Assembly (NCBI RefSeq): GCF_004363245.1 | Contig: NZ_SNYV01000017.1 | Coordinates: forward strand, 124,001 to 188,000 | DNA: 64,000 nucleotides | Direction: 5' to 3' | From: Sphingobacterium yanglingense | GTDB lineage: Bacteria > Bacteroidota > Bacteroidia > Sphingobacteriales > Sphingobacteriaceae | Shown: positions 1 through 8,074 of the stretch, in pieces | Layout: each line of letters opens with the position of its first letter | Numbering within the stretch: the first letter of the stretch is position 1 | Notes under the pieces: generated by a model | Told to the model about the DNA's origin: nothing | Database searches by the model: none | Seen by the model: only the letters and a program-made list of their open reading frames with translations | Translations under genes and position numbers: made by a program

Positions 1-549
1 TTTTGTCAACGATGATGTAGCCGCCATCACTGCCTTCTTACCATCTATCCATGGAGAAATAAATGTTGGGAGCCCTCCACTGACTGCTTTACACTGCTCT
101 CCTAGTATTCGAAAAGCACTTGCTGCACCTTTAGTCTGACGGCTTATCTCCATACTTAAGTACCATCCGCCAAAACTTTTATACGTACCGTACTTCGCCC
201 ACACTTCGTCAATGACAAAACGATTGGCATCAATCTCATGTTGCATATCTCCTGTATCCCAATACTTACCACTATCGTAAAGTCCGAAGAAAAACTTCAT
301 ACCATGCTTATCAGCCAATTGAAGAAACATTTCGACCAAGTCGACCGGTGGTTCATAGCAGCCCATTCGATCGATCAATAATGGTGACGGGTAGGTGATA
401 AATCGACGATAACCGCTACGGATCAAAATAACAGTATCAATACCTACGGCTTTCATATAGCCAAAATCACGATCCCATTCCGCCCTACCCCAGTTTTGAT
501 GAGGGATATCATGGCTGATTTCATCCAAAAAAGTTCCTGTTATCTTCAT
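1..549 (-). CDS. DUF4434 family protein (N-terminal part, runs off window)
   Basis: The first 183 residues of a protein whose C-terminus lies beyond position 1. The start ATG (549-547) directly follows the stop of the upstream SGNH gene, so the two are translationally coupled. The N-terminus (MKITGTFLDEISHDIPHQNW) shows no signal peptide. The Trp-rich pattern, the stretch GYMKAVGIDTVILIRSGY and the later FFGLYDSGKYW and ISPWIDGKK segments fit the DUF4434 family, TIM-barrel proteins related to glycoside hydrolases that often occur in Bacteroidota polysaccharide loci. As last gene of the operon it probably acts on the sugar released by upstream enzymes. The activity is not known; family assignment is from memory of the motif pattern. 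Confidence 0.75.
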   Translation of the reverse strand, partial: MKITGTFLDEISHDIPHQNWGRAEWDRDFGYMKAVGIDTVILIRSGYRRFITYPSPLLIDRMGCYEPPVDLVEMFLQLADKHGMKFFFGLYDSGKYWDTGDMQHEIDANRFVIDEVWAKYGTYKSFGGWYLSMEISRQTKGAASAFRILGEQCKAVSGGLPTFISPWIDGKKAVMAATSSLTK

Positions 550-1224
550 CTATAAATATTTATTTGCTTTTAAATAATTCACCCATTTTATATAGGCCTC
601 TGTATTCACATGGATTCCATCCATGGTAAACTCCTTTTTCAACACATAATCATCAGCTAGTACGGATTTAACATCGATGTAGATTACACCATACTTTCTA
701 GCTAACTCCATAATGCCGCTGTTTAAGTCTTTTACCTTTTGTTCTTTTCCAAAAAGATAATCGTATTTCAGCATAGCTTCATTCAATGGCAGTGTACTTT
801 GTACATAGATCTTCGTTTTAGGACTTTCTCTTTGGATAGTCTGGATAACTTCTTCGTAATTTTTCAAGCTCCATGCTGTAGGCAAACCACGACCTATATC
901 ATTAATCCCCATCATTAAGAAGATCTTCTTCGGCTTCGAAGCTATCCCCCCCCTGATGCGAGCTTTCATCCCGAAAGTATTATCACCACCTATCCCTCTA
1001 TTGCCAATTTTATATTTACGCCCGACCAATTCCTGCCAAGGGCCTCTTTCGGTGATACTATTTCCAAAAAAAACGACATCGTATTTAACGTTTATTAGCT
1101 CCTGGTACAACTTTTCGCGACTTTCATAATACCAGTTGTTATAGGTACTATCCTGAGATTTATCTTGAGCAAAAGCAGGTGTCATCCCTAATATCCCCAA
1201 TACGGCGATTACAATCTTATTCAT
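550..1224 (-). CDS. Exported SGNH/GDSL hydrolase (esterase), copy 1
   Basis: A 224-residue protein with a cleavable signal peptide (about residues 1-20, ending AFAQ). All SGNH blocks are visible: block I FFGNSITERG with nucleophile Ser56, block II GIGGD around 77-81, block III GINDIG with Asn108, and block V DGIH giving Asp202 and His205. SGNH enzymes remove acetyl or other acyl groups from carbohydrates or lipids. In this polysaccharide locus a periplasmic carbohydrate O-deacylase is the likely role. It is followed without gap by the DUF4434 gene and preceded two bases away by a second SGNH gene of the same layout. Substrate is not deducible. Confidence 0.88.
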   Translation of the reverse strand: MNKIVIAVLGILGMTPAFAQDKSQDSTYNNWYYESREKLYQELINVKYDVVFFGNSITERGPWQELVGRKYKIGNRGIGGDNTFGMKARIRGGIASKPKKIFLMMGINDIGRGLPTAWSLKNYEEVIQTIQRESPKTKIYVQSTLPLNEAMLKYDYLFGKEQKVKDLNSGIMELARKYGVIYIDVKSVLADDYVLKKEFTMDGIHVNTEAYIKWVNYLKANKYL

Positions 1225-1226
1225 AG

Positions 1227-1910
1227 TTACAATGCTTTAATTTCTCTCAAATAATTCACTACACTGACATAAGCGGCCACTTCCAAATGAATGCCATCGG
1301 GTGTAATCTCTGCACGAAGGTTCCCCTTATTATCAGCTACCACCTGATGTAAATTAACAAACTGAATATTTTTGTGGGAGCTTGCCAATTGCTTTAAGCC
1401 ATCATTCAATATCGCGATATCAGGATTATTGACAGCCTTAAACGATTCGATTAGTTTTTCAGGAAGAATCGGCAAGATACTGTTGAGATAAATCTTAGTC
1501 TTAGGAGATTCCTTTTGAACACGACGGACTATACGCTCATAATTCTGAATGATACTGCTCGTGGGAACACCTCTTTTTAAATCATTCACACCAATCATTA
1601 AAAACAGTTTTTGTGGTTGATGCCTTAACACCTCATCCAATCTTGCTAAAACCCCATATGAAATATCTCCACTAATACCTCGATTTAATATCGGTAATTC
1701 AGGTGCGATATCGTTCCACTTTCCAGCATCAGTTAGACTATTCCCTAAGAAAATAATAGCACCTTTCAATGTTGGCATTTTGCGATATTGATCTAATCGC
1801 TCAGTATACCCACTAAACACATAATTACTGTCGATACTCGTTGTTACTTGTCCATTTACAACTATAGAAGCCACCATAGAAGCAACTATTAACATATACT
1901 TTATCTTCAT
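1227..1910 (-). CDS. Exported SGNH/GDSL hydrolase (esterase), copy 2
   Basis: A 227-residue exported protein (signal peptide about 1-20, VVNGQ). Block I FLGNSLTDAG carries Ser58, block II is GISGD, block III GVNDLKRG, and block V DGIH gives Asp205 and His208. It is clearly paralogous to the downstream SGNH gene, with the same block spacing but divergent sequence, pointing to an old tandem duplication with possibly different acyl specificity. It sits 23 bp after the membrane acyltransferase gene, so acyl-group removal and transfer functions are adjacent. Confidence 0.88.
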   Translation of the reverse strand: MKIKYMLIVASMVASIVVNGQVTTSIDSNYVFSGYTERLDQYRKMPTLKGAIIFLGNSLTDAGKWNDIAPELPILNRGISGDISYGVLARLDEVLRHQPQKLFLMIGVNDLKRGVPTSSIIQNYERIVRRVQKESPKTKIYLNSILPILPEKLIESFKAVNNPDIAILNDGLKQLASSHKNIQFVNLHQVVADNKGNLRAEITPDGIHLEVAAYVSVVNYLREIKAL

Positions 1911-1933
1911 ATCACTCGATTAAAAAACACTAT

Positions 1934-3328
1934 TTATGACCGCCAAAACCATTTTTTGTTCGTCGCATAATTGGTCACTATCACCATTAAAAAAATGTAA
2001 ATAAAGGTCCTCACCAATGCTAAATGAGGATTTATCGCAGTCAACGAATCAAATAATGGCAATAGGTGCAACAGTCCAAGAATAGGTGTTATGAAAAAAG
2101 CAGAGACACAATAAGCAATCATTGGATTCTGTCCATTTTTTACAACAGAAGTTATCAAGATATTATCTGGAAAACACTTCGTTAGATAATCACATACGAT
2201 GTAAAAAAGAAATGCCAGACCACTTGTTAAGAACCAATAACTAAAAGATGAGGGATCTTTCTTAATACCACCATCCAAAGGTTCAAAGAATAAGGCAACT
2301 GTAGCAAATACAAAACCCCAACTTACTAATGTCTTATAAAAGGCAAATTGACCTTCGTTGTACTTCCTAAAAAAAAGAAAAAACAACAGCCCAAATAGAG
2401 CGTGCCCAAAAAGATTCAACCCCAACAGCCTCATGTACAAAGTCACAACGTGAAATACCACAAAGGCAAAACACAATACAGCGAGTAACCCAGCTTTCGG
2501 CCGTTCTTGGTCTAAAAACACGCGATTAGTAACATCCTTGTTTGTGATTAGCAAATCCCCTAAAATAGAACCTGGCAATACAATGCATAAATACTTTAGA
2601 AAAGAAAAATTATAAAACCACTTTAGATCAGGATGAAAACTCCATACATACGAAGTCCAACTACCGGCAATATCTTTCGTAAACCAAATTCCCATAAATG
2701 CAATTAGAACAGCGATACGTAACAGAAAACTCTTAGCCGTCAACAACCAAAATAAGGAACCAAATACAGCCATATTTGCCAATACAAGAATGATAATATT
2801 GCTTTTGGACTTATCAAATGTATTTCCCAGAATTGTACTGTGGTAATAGATTAAAGAAGCAAAAATTAAAAAACCTAAAATCTGTATACCATTCTTTTTA
2901 AGCTTGGTTCCTTCAAAGCGTAAAAAAACTAGAAAGAAAGCACCGAAGGCCATCAAAGCAGTTAAATAGTTCACCCATTTCTCCCCTTTTAAGTTATCAG
3001 GAGTTAGATAGGCCAACATTATAGCAAAGAAGACTAACAATAATCCACGTCGAAGCAAACCTACTCCGATTACAGCATACTGTTTTGCTTCCAATTTTCC
3101 CTGGAGTGCAAGCGGAAAAGCTGCTCCCATCGCAAACAAGAAAAAAGGAAATACTAAATCCACCCAGGTGATTCCTGGATTATTGGGATTAAATTTAAAA
3201 TCTGGAGGTCCGACCTGTGCATGATACATCCAAGCGGGAAAGTCATTGGTCCAGGGGATCACCGCTGCCAACACCATACCAATTATGGCGAGACCACGCA
3301 ATAAATCTATACTATAATTCCTTTTCAT
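1934..3328 (-). CDS. DUF5009-type multi-pass membrane acyltransferase
   Basis: A 464-residue integral membrane protein with about eleven to twelve hydrophobic segments. The N-terminus reads SIDLLRGLAIIGMVLAAVIP and is followed by a conserved WVDLVFPFFLFAMGAAFPLA segment. This resembles the bacterial relatives of heparan-alpha-glucosaminide N-acetyltransferase (DUF5009/YeiB-like group), which move acyl groups across the inner membrane to a terminal amino sugar. Its position between SGNH esterases and surface lipoproteins supports a role in modifying amino sugars during glycan use. The family is a pattern call; donor and acceptor are unknown. Confidence 0.75.
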   Translation of the reverse strand: MKRNYSIDLLRGLAIIGMVLAAVIPWTNDFPAWMYHAQVGPPDFKFNPNNPGITWVDLVFPFFLFAMGAAFPLALQGKLEAKQYAVIGVGLLRRGLLLVFFAIMLAYLTPDNLKGEKWVNYLTALMAFGAFFLVFLRFEGTKLKKNGIQILGFLIFASLIYYHSTILGNTFDKSKSNIIILVLANMAVFGSLFWLLTAKSFLLRIAVLIAFMGIWFTKDIAGSWTSYVWSFHPDLKWFYNFSFLKYLCIVLPGSILGDLLITNKDVTNRVFLDQERPKAGLLAVLCFAFVVFHVVTLYMRLLGLNLFGHALFGLLFFLFFRKYNEGQFAFYKTLVSWGFVFATVALFFEPLDGGIKKDPSSFSYWFLTSGLAFLFYIVCDYLTKCFPDNILITSVVKNGQNPMIAYCVSAFFITPILGLLHLLPLFDSLTAINPHLALVRTFIYIFLMVIVTNYATNKKWFWRS

Positions 3329-3337
3329 CGTAATATA

Positions 3338-4213
3338 TTAAAAGCCCAAGCCACTGATATGTACAACCTCCGCCCCTTTTGATTTTTCATCCACAGAAGC
3401 ATCAACCTTGAAGAACTGTTGTTGTGGACAGTTCATTTCTGTATACCTACCATCGTGAAAAGGAGTTTTTACAACTTTACCTTTCTCATAACGCAAAAGA
3501 TCGGTATGGAGCCATTTTCCCATACTTACTTTAGTGGTAGTAGGCTGGACAGGTTTGCCTTCATTTCCCATTTGATCAATTGCATTTACCCGTTTAAACT
3601 CACCAAGGCCGTCTAACGTATAACCAGCACATTCAAAAGTCGTCTCATACTTCTTTCCTGCACCTTCAATGACAAATTTCACCAGTCCTTCCCCAACAGT
3701 TTCTATTGACATAAAAACCTCTTCTCCCGGGTACCAGTAATAATCTTTTGTAGCTGGACCGTTTAAGAATACCGCTTGTTGACCTGATTTATGGGAGGCT
3801 CTCCGTAAAAATGAACGAAATGCAACCCGTGCGTCAGATATATTACCTTTTTCATCCTTTATGACTTCCCAGCTCAAACCAATATCCGTCTCCTGTCCAT
3901 CCACATGTCCCCCCAGATAAATGGATGGATTATCAAGAAACTGTTGTTCTTTCTTTGGATTCTTTCGGGTCTGGTCAAAAGTAATCTGAGGCAATACCAC
4001 CGTCCCGCTAATCCCAACCCAATGGTCTACACTAGAGACCAACTTGCGGTAATAAGCCCCCTGAAAACAAGGTTTGCTCGCCGCAGGTTTAACCTCATTC
4101 GGGAAATACTTAGACGATTCTGGTGGCGGCTCTGGTTTTGCAACTTCCATCTTCTTTGCAGGCGCACAGGAGATACACAAACCAATCGTTACGGCAAATA
4201 AGAGATTCTTCAT
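3338..4213 (-). CDS. Predicted lipoprotein of unknown function
   Basis: A 291-residue protein with a lipoprotein signal peptide (lipobox ending ISC, Cys16). The mature part begins with a short Pro/Glu/Lys linker and then a beta-rich region with many aromatic residues (for example KDYYWYPGEEVFMSIETVG near 160), consistent with a jelly-roll or carbohydrate-binding fold. I do not recognise a named family. It is 8 bp from the upstream exported protein and 9 bp from the acyltransferase, so it is co-transcribed. A surface or periplasmic glycan-binding role is inferred from context only. Confidence 0.7.
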   Translation of the reverse strand: MKNLLFAVTIGLCISCAPAKKMEVAKPEPPPESSKYFPNEVKPAASKPCFQGAYYRKLVSSVDHWVGISGTVVLPQITFDQTRKNPKKEQQFLDNPSIYLGGHVDGQETDIGLSWEVIKDEKGNISDARVAFRSFLRRASHKSGQQAVFLNGPATKDYYWYPGEEVFMSIETVGEGLVKFVIEGAGKKYETTFECAGYTLDGLGEFKRVNAIDQMGNEGKPVQPTTTKVSMGKWLHTDLLRYEKGKVVKTPFHDGRYTEMNCPQQQFFKVDASVDEKSKGAEVVHISGLGF

Positions 4214-4221
4214 ATTCTGAA

Positions 4222-5421
4222 CTATAGATCTATTGGCACTAAAATCAATGGCGTTGGCAAACAGGAGGCCCCAGGAGGCGAATAGGTAAAATTAATCTCC
4301 TGAACCTCTTTTGACGGATCTGGCTTATATATCTCTACTAAGATGAGTTCAGGTGCCGCTTTTGTAATTAAAGCATCGCTAGGTAGCTGTCTAATAACTT
4401 TTTTACCATTATTATCAAACAGTTCCATCGCCAATCCCATTCCTCCACACCATTTATTATCTGCAGAGCGCGAATTCCAAGTGACCAATGCTAATGCTTT
4501 GCCGTCTGTACTCTTCCATTTTATTTTAGTATTGTATAAAACACCATAATTACCCGCATTTCGTGCATACGCTTTAGCTTCACCTATTGTTCCTTCTATC
4601 CAAGGATCATCTTTTCCATCCGCGATAATAAGCTGCGTAATACCCGATTTTGTATCTAAAGTATCCTTACTGGCTACAGCATAGTTTGCGGTTCCGAAAA
4701 GCCCCCTACCAGCGTTGCCATGGCTATGAGGGATTACATTCTTTATTCGCTCAAAAGCTTTAGGACCACTTACCTCCGGTGATGTCTGCAGTACAGAAAT
4801 CTGTGCAGGTTGATCTACGACAAACTCATAAAAGCCATGTACCAGCTCATCATACGCTACAATATTTTTCTCTAACTGTTCATCTATAGCTATCACCTCA
4901 CCGGGTTTAATCTGCCGTACGCTCTTAGTAACATTAGAGGCGAAATAGTCTTCTAAGCCCTGTTTACCCACCTGAAAATAATTCGTACTTGGTTTCTGAG
5001 AGGAATATTTCAACATACGCAGAGACATTATTTCTGTCCCTGTATTCTTGATAACAGCCGTAATTTTTCTCTTAATTTTTTGAGGTTCTTTTACTCCATT
5101 AACATTATACACATATAAACGTACGGCTCCAGGCACGACATTTTCCTGTAATGCAATAGCTTCTGGCACTCGGATATATTCAGGATCATCAGATATAATA
5201 AATTGAGGTCCCGGCATAACCGTTTTGTTAAACTCTATCTTAGGAAAATCAGTTCTTAGAAAACCATCTAGCTTTAAAATACTTCCTACTTTTCCAGTAC
5301 GAACAACTTTTTGCTCGCTTTCTGTTGCATAAAAATTTTGCTGTGAGGATTGTGCCATCGCACTGATACTAACACCTAACATTCCTCCAAAAAGGATAAA
5401 ACCAAATATATTCTTCTTCAT
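4222..5421 (-). CDS. Exported protein of unknown function
   Basis: A 399-residue protein with a Sec signal peptide (ISAMAQ, cut about residue 24) and no lipobox. The body is beta-rich, with several segments containing Trp and Thr (KIKWKSTDGKALALVTWNS near 300) and a C-terminal segment with PPGASCLPTPLILVP. No family was recognised. The gene is 4 bp after the DUF5017 lipoprotein gene and 8 bp before another lipoprotein gene. Being expressed with SusC/SusD partners suggests an accessory glycan-binding or structural role, which is inference. Confidence 0.7.
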   Translation of the reverse strand: MKKNIFGFILFGGMLGVSISAMAQSSQQNFYATESEQKVVRTGKVGSILKLDGFLRTDFPKIEFNKTVMPGPQFIISDDPEYIRVPEAIALQENVVPGAVRLYVYNVNGVKEPQKIKRKITAVIKNTGTEIMSLRMLKYSSQKPSTNYFQVGKQGLEDYFASNVTKSVRQIKPGEVIAIDEQLEKNIVAYDELVHGFYEFVVDQPAQISVLQTSPEVSGPKAFERIKNVIPHSHGNAGRGLFGTANYAVASKDTLDTKSGITQLIIADGKDDPWIEGTIGEAKAYARNAGNYGVLYNTKIKWKSTDGKALALVTWNSRSADNKWCGGMGLAMELFDNNGKKVIRQLPSDALITKAAPELILVEIYKPDPSKEVQEINFTYSPPGASCLPTPLILVPIDL

Positions 5422-5425
5422 AAAA

Positions 5426-6349
5426 TTATTTTACGGTTACTTTAATTGTTTTGACTGTTTCTTGGATATCATTGTAATTCCCATTTACAAACACAAAGGA
5501 CACTTCATACTCCCCTGGGCTTGTAAACTTATATACATACTCTTTCAAATCACTATCTGGATATTTCTTGATAGCAGTTCCTTGATCTGGACTCACCTTA
5601 TTGGGATCAAAACGCTTCGAAATTGCCCATTTCTCGACATCCAACAAATTACTTTCTGGGTTGTAAAAAATCATATTTGGGTCAGATGTGAAATTCCACA
5701 CTCCTTTTTCAGAAGGCAACATCACAACGGAAGTCCAAGCAGCGCCTGTACGATTGGTTACCGCGATGGTTTCCGTATCTGAAAATTTATTCTGAACATT
5801 AAATTGATATACACGCCACGTCCGTTGCTGTGCACTACCGGTTGTGGAAGCTAATCCGACATATTTAAACGCAAAGAATACGGGTTTACCAGGTTCTATT
5901 AGATCTTTAATACTGGCATAGTCCGATATGGTACGCACCCCCACAGCTCCGTTTGCAGCAGTACACCACGTCAAACGATCACTTATATCTGTCCATTTAG
6001 CGGTTTCAACATCCTGTTTAGCATATTTTCCGTTAAAATCCGTCGAAACCAATAGTTTTAAATTATTCGGCTGAATACCATACAACACTTGTGTTTCGAT
6101 ATTGAGTCGTAGATCTCCTCCCTCTAGTTCCACACGATTACGGTGCTTGTATTCCTTCCCTTTTTCGCCAGAATAAAAGGTAACCATATCTGCCGCTCCA
6201 TCAAAACTAAAGCGAACTTCTTCATTTACTTTATACACCTCTCTGCCTGTCGTCACATTCACACTTGGCACAACTATTTTGTCCCGTACACAGGACACCA
6301 TCGTGCTCAAACAAATGACTATAGCGAATAATATTTTTGTTGTTTTCAT
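5426..6349 (-). CDS. DUF5017-type surface lipoprotein
   Basis: A 307-residue protein with a lipobox (LSTMVSC, Cys20). After a Ser/Val linker comes the segment VNEEVRFSFDGAADMVTFYS followed by GEKGKEYKHR, the N-terminal signature I associate with DUF5017, an Ig-like surface glycan-binding protein family found right after SusD genes. The C-terminal part (TSPGEYEVSFVFVNGNYND) looks like a second beta-sandwich. It likely binds substrate at the cell surface next to the SusC/SusD complex. A 128-bp gap with hairpins separates it from susD, so expression may be tuned separately. Confidence 0.8.
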   Translation of the reverse strand: MKTTKILFAIVICLSTMVSCVRDKIVVPSVNVTTGREVYKVNEEVRFSFDGAADMVTFYSGEKGKEYKHRNRVELEGGDLRLNIETQVLYGIQPNNLKLLVSTDFNGKYAKQDVETAKWTDISDRLTWCTAANGAVGVRTISDYASIKDLIEPGKPVFFAFKYVGLASTTGSAQQRTWRVYQFNVQNKFSDTETIAVTNRTGAAWTSVVMLPSEKGVWNFTSDPNMIFYNPESNLLDVEKWAISKRFDPNKVSPDQGTAIKKYPDSDLKEYVYKFTSPGEYEVSFVFVNGNYNDIQETVKTIKVTVK

Positions 6350-6385
6350 ATGTATATAATCTGTCTTTTAATGGCCATTAACTTG

Positions 6386-6461
6386 TCCCGACTTGTCGGG
6401 ATGGAATATCCAAACTATATTCATTCTTGTTCATGAAACCTGAGCTACATGGATATTTCAT
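6386..6461. repeat. Intergenic palindrome and imperfect inverted repeat
   Basis: Between the susD-like and DUF5017 genes lies a perfect 7-bp stem palindrome TCCCGACttGTCGGGA (6386-6401), followed at once by an imperfect 12-bp inverted repeat (6401-6412 paired with 6450-6461, one mismatch). The first is GC-rich and REP-like. Neither is followed by a T-run on the minus strand, so a partial terminator or RNA-stabilising hairpin that sets the ratio of SusC/SusD to downstream genes is more likely than a full terminator. Confidence 0.6.
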
Positions 6462-6477
6462 TGTGATAGCTTAAAAA

Positions 6478-8055
6478 TTACCAACCTGCATTTTGTTCCA
6501 TTGCCTTATTCACCACCATTTCATCTCGAGGGATAGCAAACAAGGTATCTCTATCTGTAATATTTTCCGCTGTTCGGAATCCGTATTGATAACTTGCATT
6601 TGCAGACGACTTATAGGCGATCAAACCTTTCATTGTTGGCACAAATATTCCCCAGCGAATCAGGTCAAGACGTCGCTGCCCTTCAAAACCTAATTCCATG
6701 GATCGTTCCGATTGGAGGGCGATCTGAAAATCAATCTCATCTAATCCAGCGGGTAAATCGGCTTCATTGACGTTCACGGCACCGGTTCTCAATTTACCAT
6801 AAGCTCTTCTCCTTACCTGATTTACATACTCATCAGACTCCGCGCTTCGATTCCCTGGAAGCATGTTATCAGCCTCTGCGTACATGAGCAGAACATCGGC
6901 ATAACGTAATAAAGGAAAGTTTATAACCGTGGTATTCGTACTTTTAACTCCCGTCTTCTCGTATTCACGGCGCCATTTCGCGGCACAACGATTATAATAT
7001 ATAGCAGCAGAACTTCCGGTATATAGGATTCTATTTGTGCTAGGAGCAGCTTCATAGTAATAATCGTTGATATTCCAGTCACGTCGCTCGTCACCTGTTT
7101 TGAATAAGTCATAATAAGACTTCATGATTTTTTGTGCACCATAACTGTATCCTATGACCGTATTTGACGTACCAATACCATTGATAGAACCTACCGAACC
7201 TTCCTCATACTGTGCCCCCGAGATATACGAGAACTCGACCTCCCATATTGATTCTCTAGTATCATAGGCTTTTTGAGCGTGGTTTTTAAATATCTGAGTA
7301 TAATCTGTATTTAAGCGATGGTAACCTAGATCAATAACTTTCCCAGCCCACTTTTTTGCATGTGTATATCTTGACTTATCTCTTAATGGTGCTCCGGCCA
7401 TCTTTAAGTTGACGCGTGCCAAGACTCCCCACACAGCAGACTTTGACACTCTACCTGCATTACTGTACGAAGTCACATCAGCTACTTTATCTGCTGCAAT
7501 CTCCATGTCACTGACGATTTGTGCATAGATTTCTTTCAGTGTACTAGGTTTCATATCGACTTCACTAGGTGATTTCGTGGCTTGAAGACGTAAAGGAACT
7601 CTTCCCCAGTTCGAGGTTAATACGAAGTAATAATAGGCGCGTAAAAATAACGCTTCACCTCTATACACTTCGCGGATGGCATTAGGCATATCTGCTTTAT
7701 CAATATTTTCCAAGAGCATATTGGCACGATTAATCCCCTCATACAATGCAGTCCATGTATTTAACAACTTGGTATCACCAATATCATAATTGTAAAGCGC
7801 AATATCCTGTGTATTACTAGACAGTGCAAAAAATCCTTCATCACTCATATCCATTTCGAAAAACAAATAGCGACCATACATTGCCGACTTACCCAATACA
7901 TCATATACCCCGCTCAGTGCAGATAGAACTTCCTTTTCATTTCTATAATAATTGGCAGGTGCTACAAAATCCGTCGGATTTTCATTTAAGAATTTATCAC
8001 AAGAACCTAAAAAGCTAGAGATTCCTAAAAGACTATATAAAAGTATCTTCTTCAT
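6478..8055 (-). CDS. RagB/SusD family nutrient-binding lipoprotein (pair 1)
   Basis: A 525-residue lipoprotein (lipobox FLGSC, Cys19). SusD hallmarks are the N-terminal LNENPTDF with early TPR-like helices, YYFVLTSNWGRVPL in the middle and the C-terminal ERSMELGFEGQRRLDLIRWG. It forms the lid over its SusC partner, encoded 19 bp upstream in the same operon, and binds oligosaccharide at the cell surface. Length is typical. Glycan specificity cannot be read from sequence. Confidence 0.95.
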   Translation of the reverse strand: MKKILLYSLLGISSFLGSCDKFLNENPTDFVAPANYYRNEKEVLSALSGVYDVLGKSAMYGRYLFFEMDMSDEGFFALSSNTQDIALYNYDIGDTKLLNTWTALYEGINRANMLLENIDKADMPNAIREVYRGEALFLRAYYYFVLTSNWGRVPLRLQATKSPSEVDMKPSTLKEIYAQIVSDMEIAADKVADVTSYSNAGRVSKSAVWGVLARVNLKMAGAPLRDKSRYTHAKKWAGKVIDLGYHRLNTDYTQIFKNHAQKAYDTRESIWEVEFSYISGAQYEEGSVGSINGIGTSNTVIGYSYGAQKIMKSYYDLFKTGDERRDWNINDYYYEAAPSTNRILYTGSSAAIYYNRCAAKWRREYEKTGVKSTNTTVINFPLLRYADVLLMYAEADNMLPGNRSAESDEYVNQVRRRAYGKLRTGAVNVNEADLPAGLDEIDFQIALQSERSMELGFEGQRRLDLIRWGIFVPTMKGLIAYKSSANASYQYGFRTAENITDRDTLFAIPRDEMVVNKAMEQNAGW

Positions 8056-8074
8056 TACTTACTTCAATTAAAAT

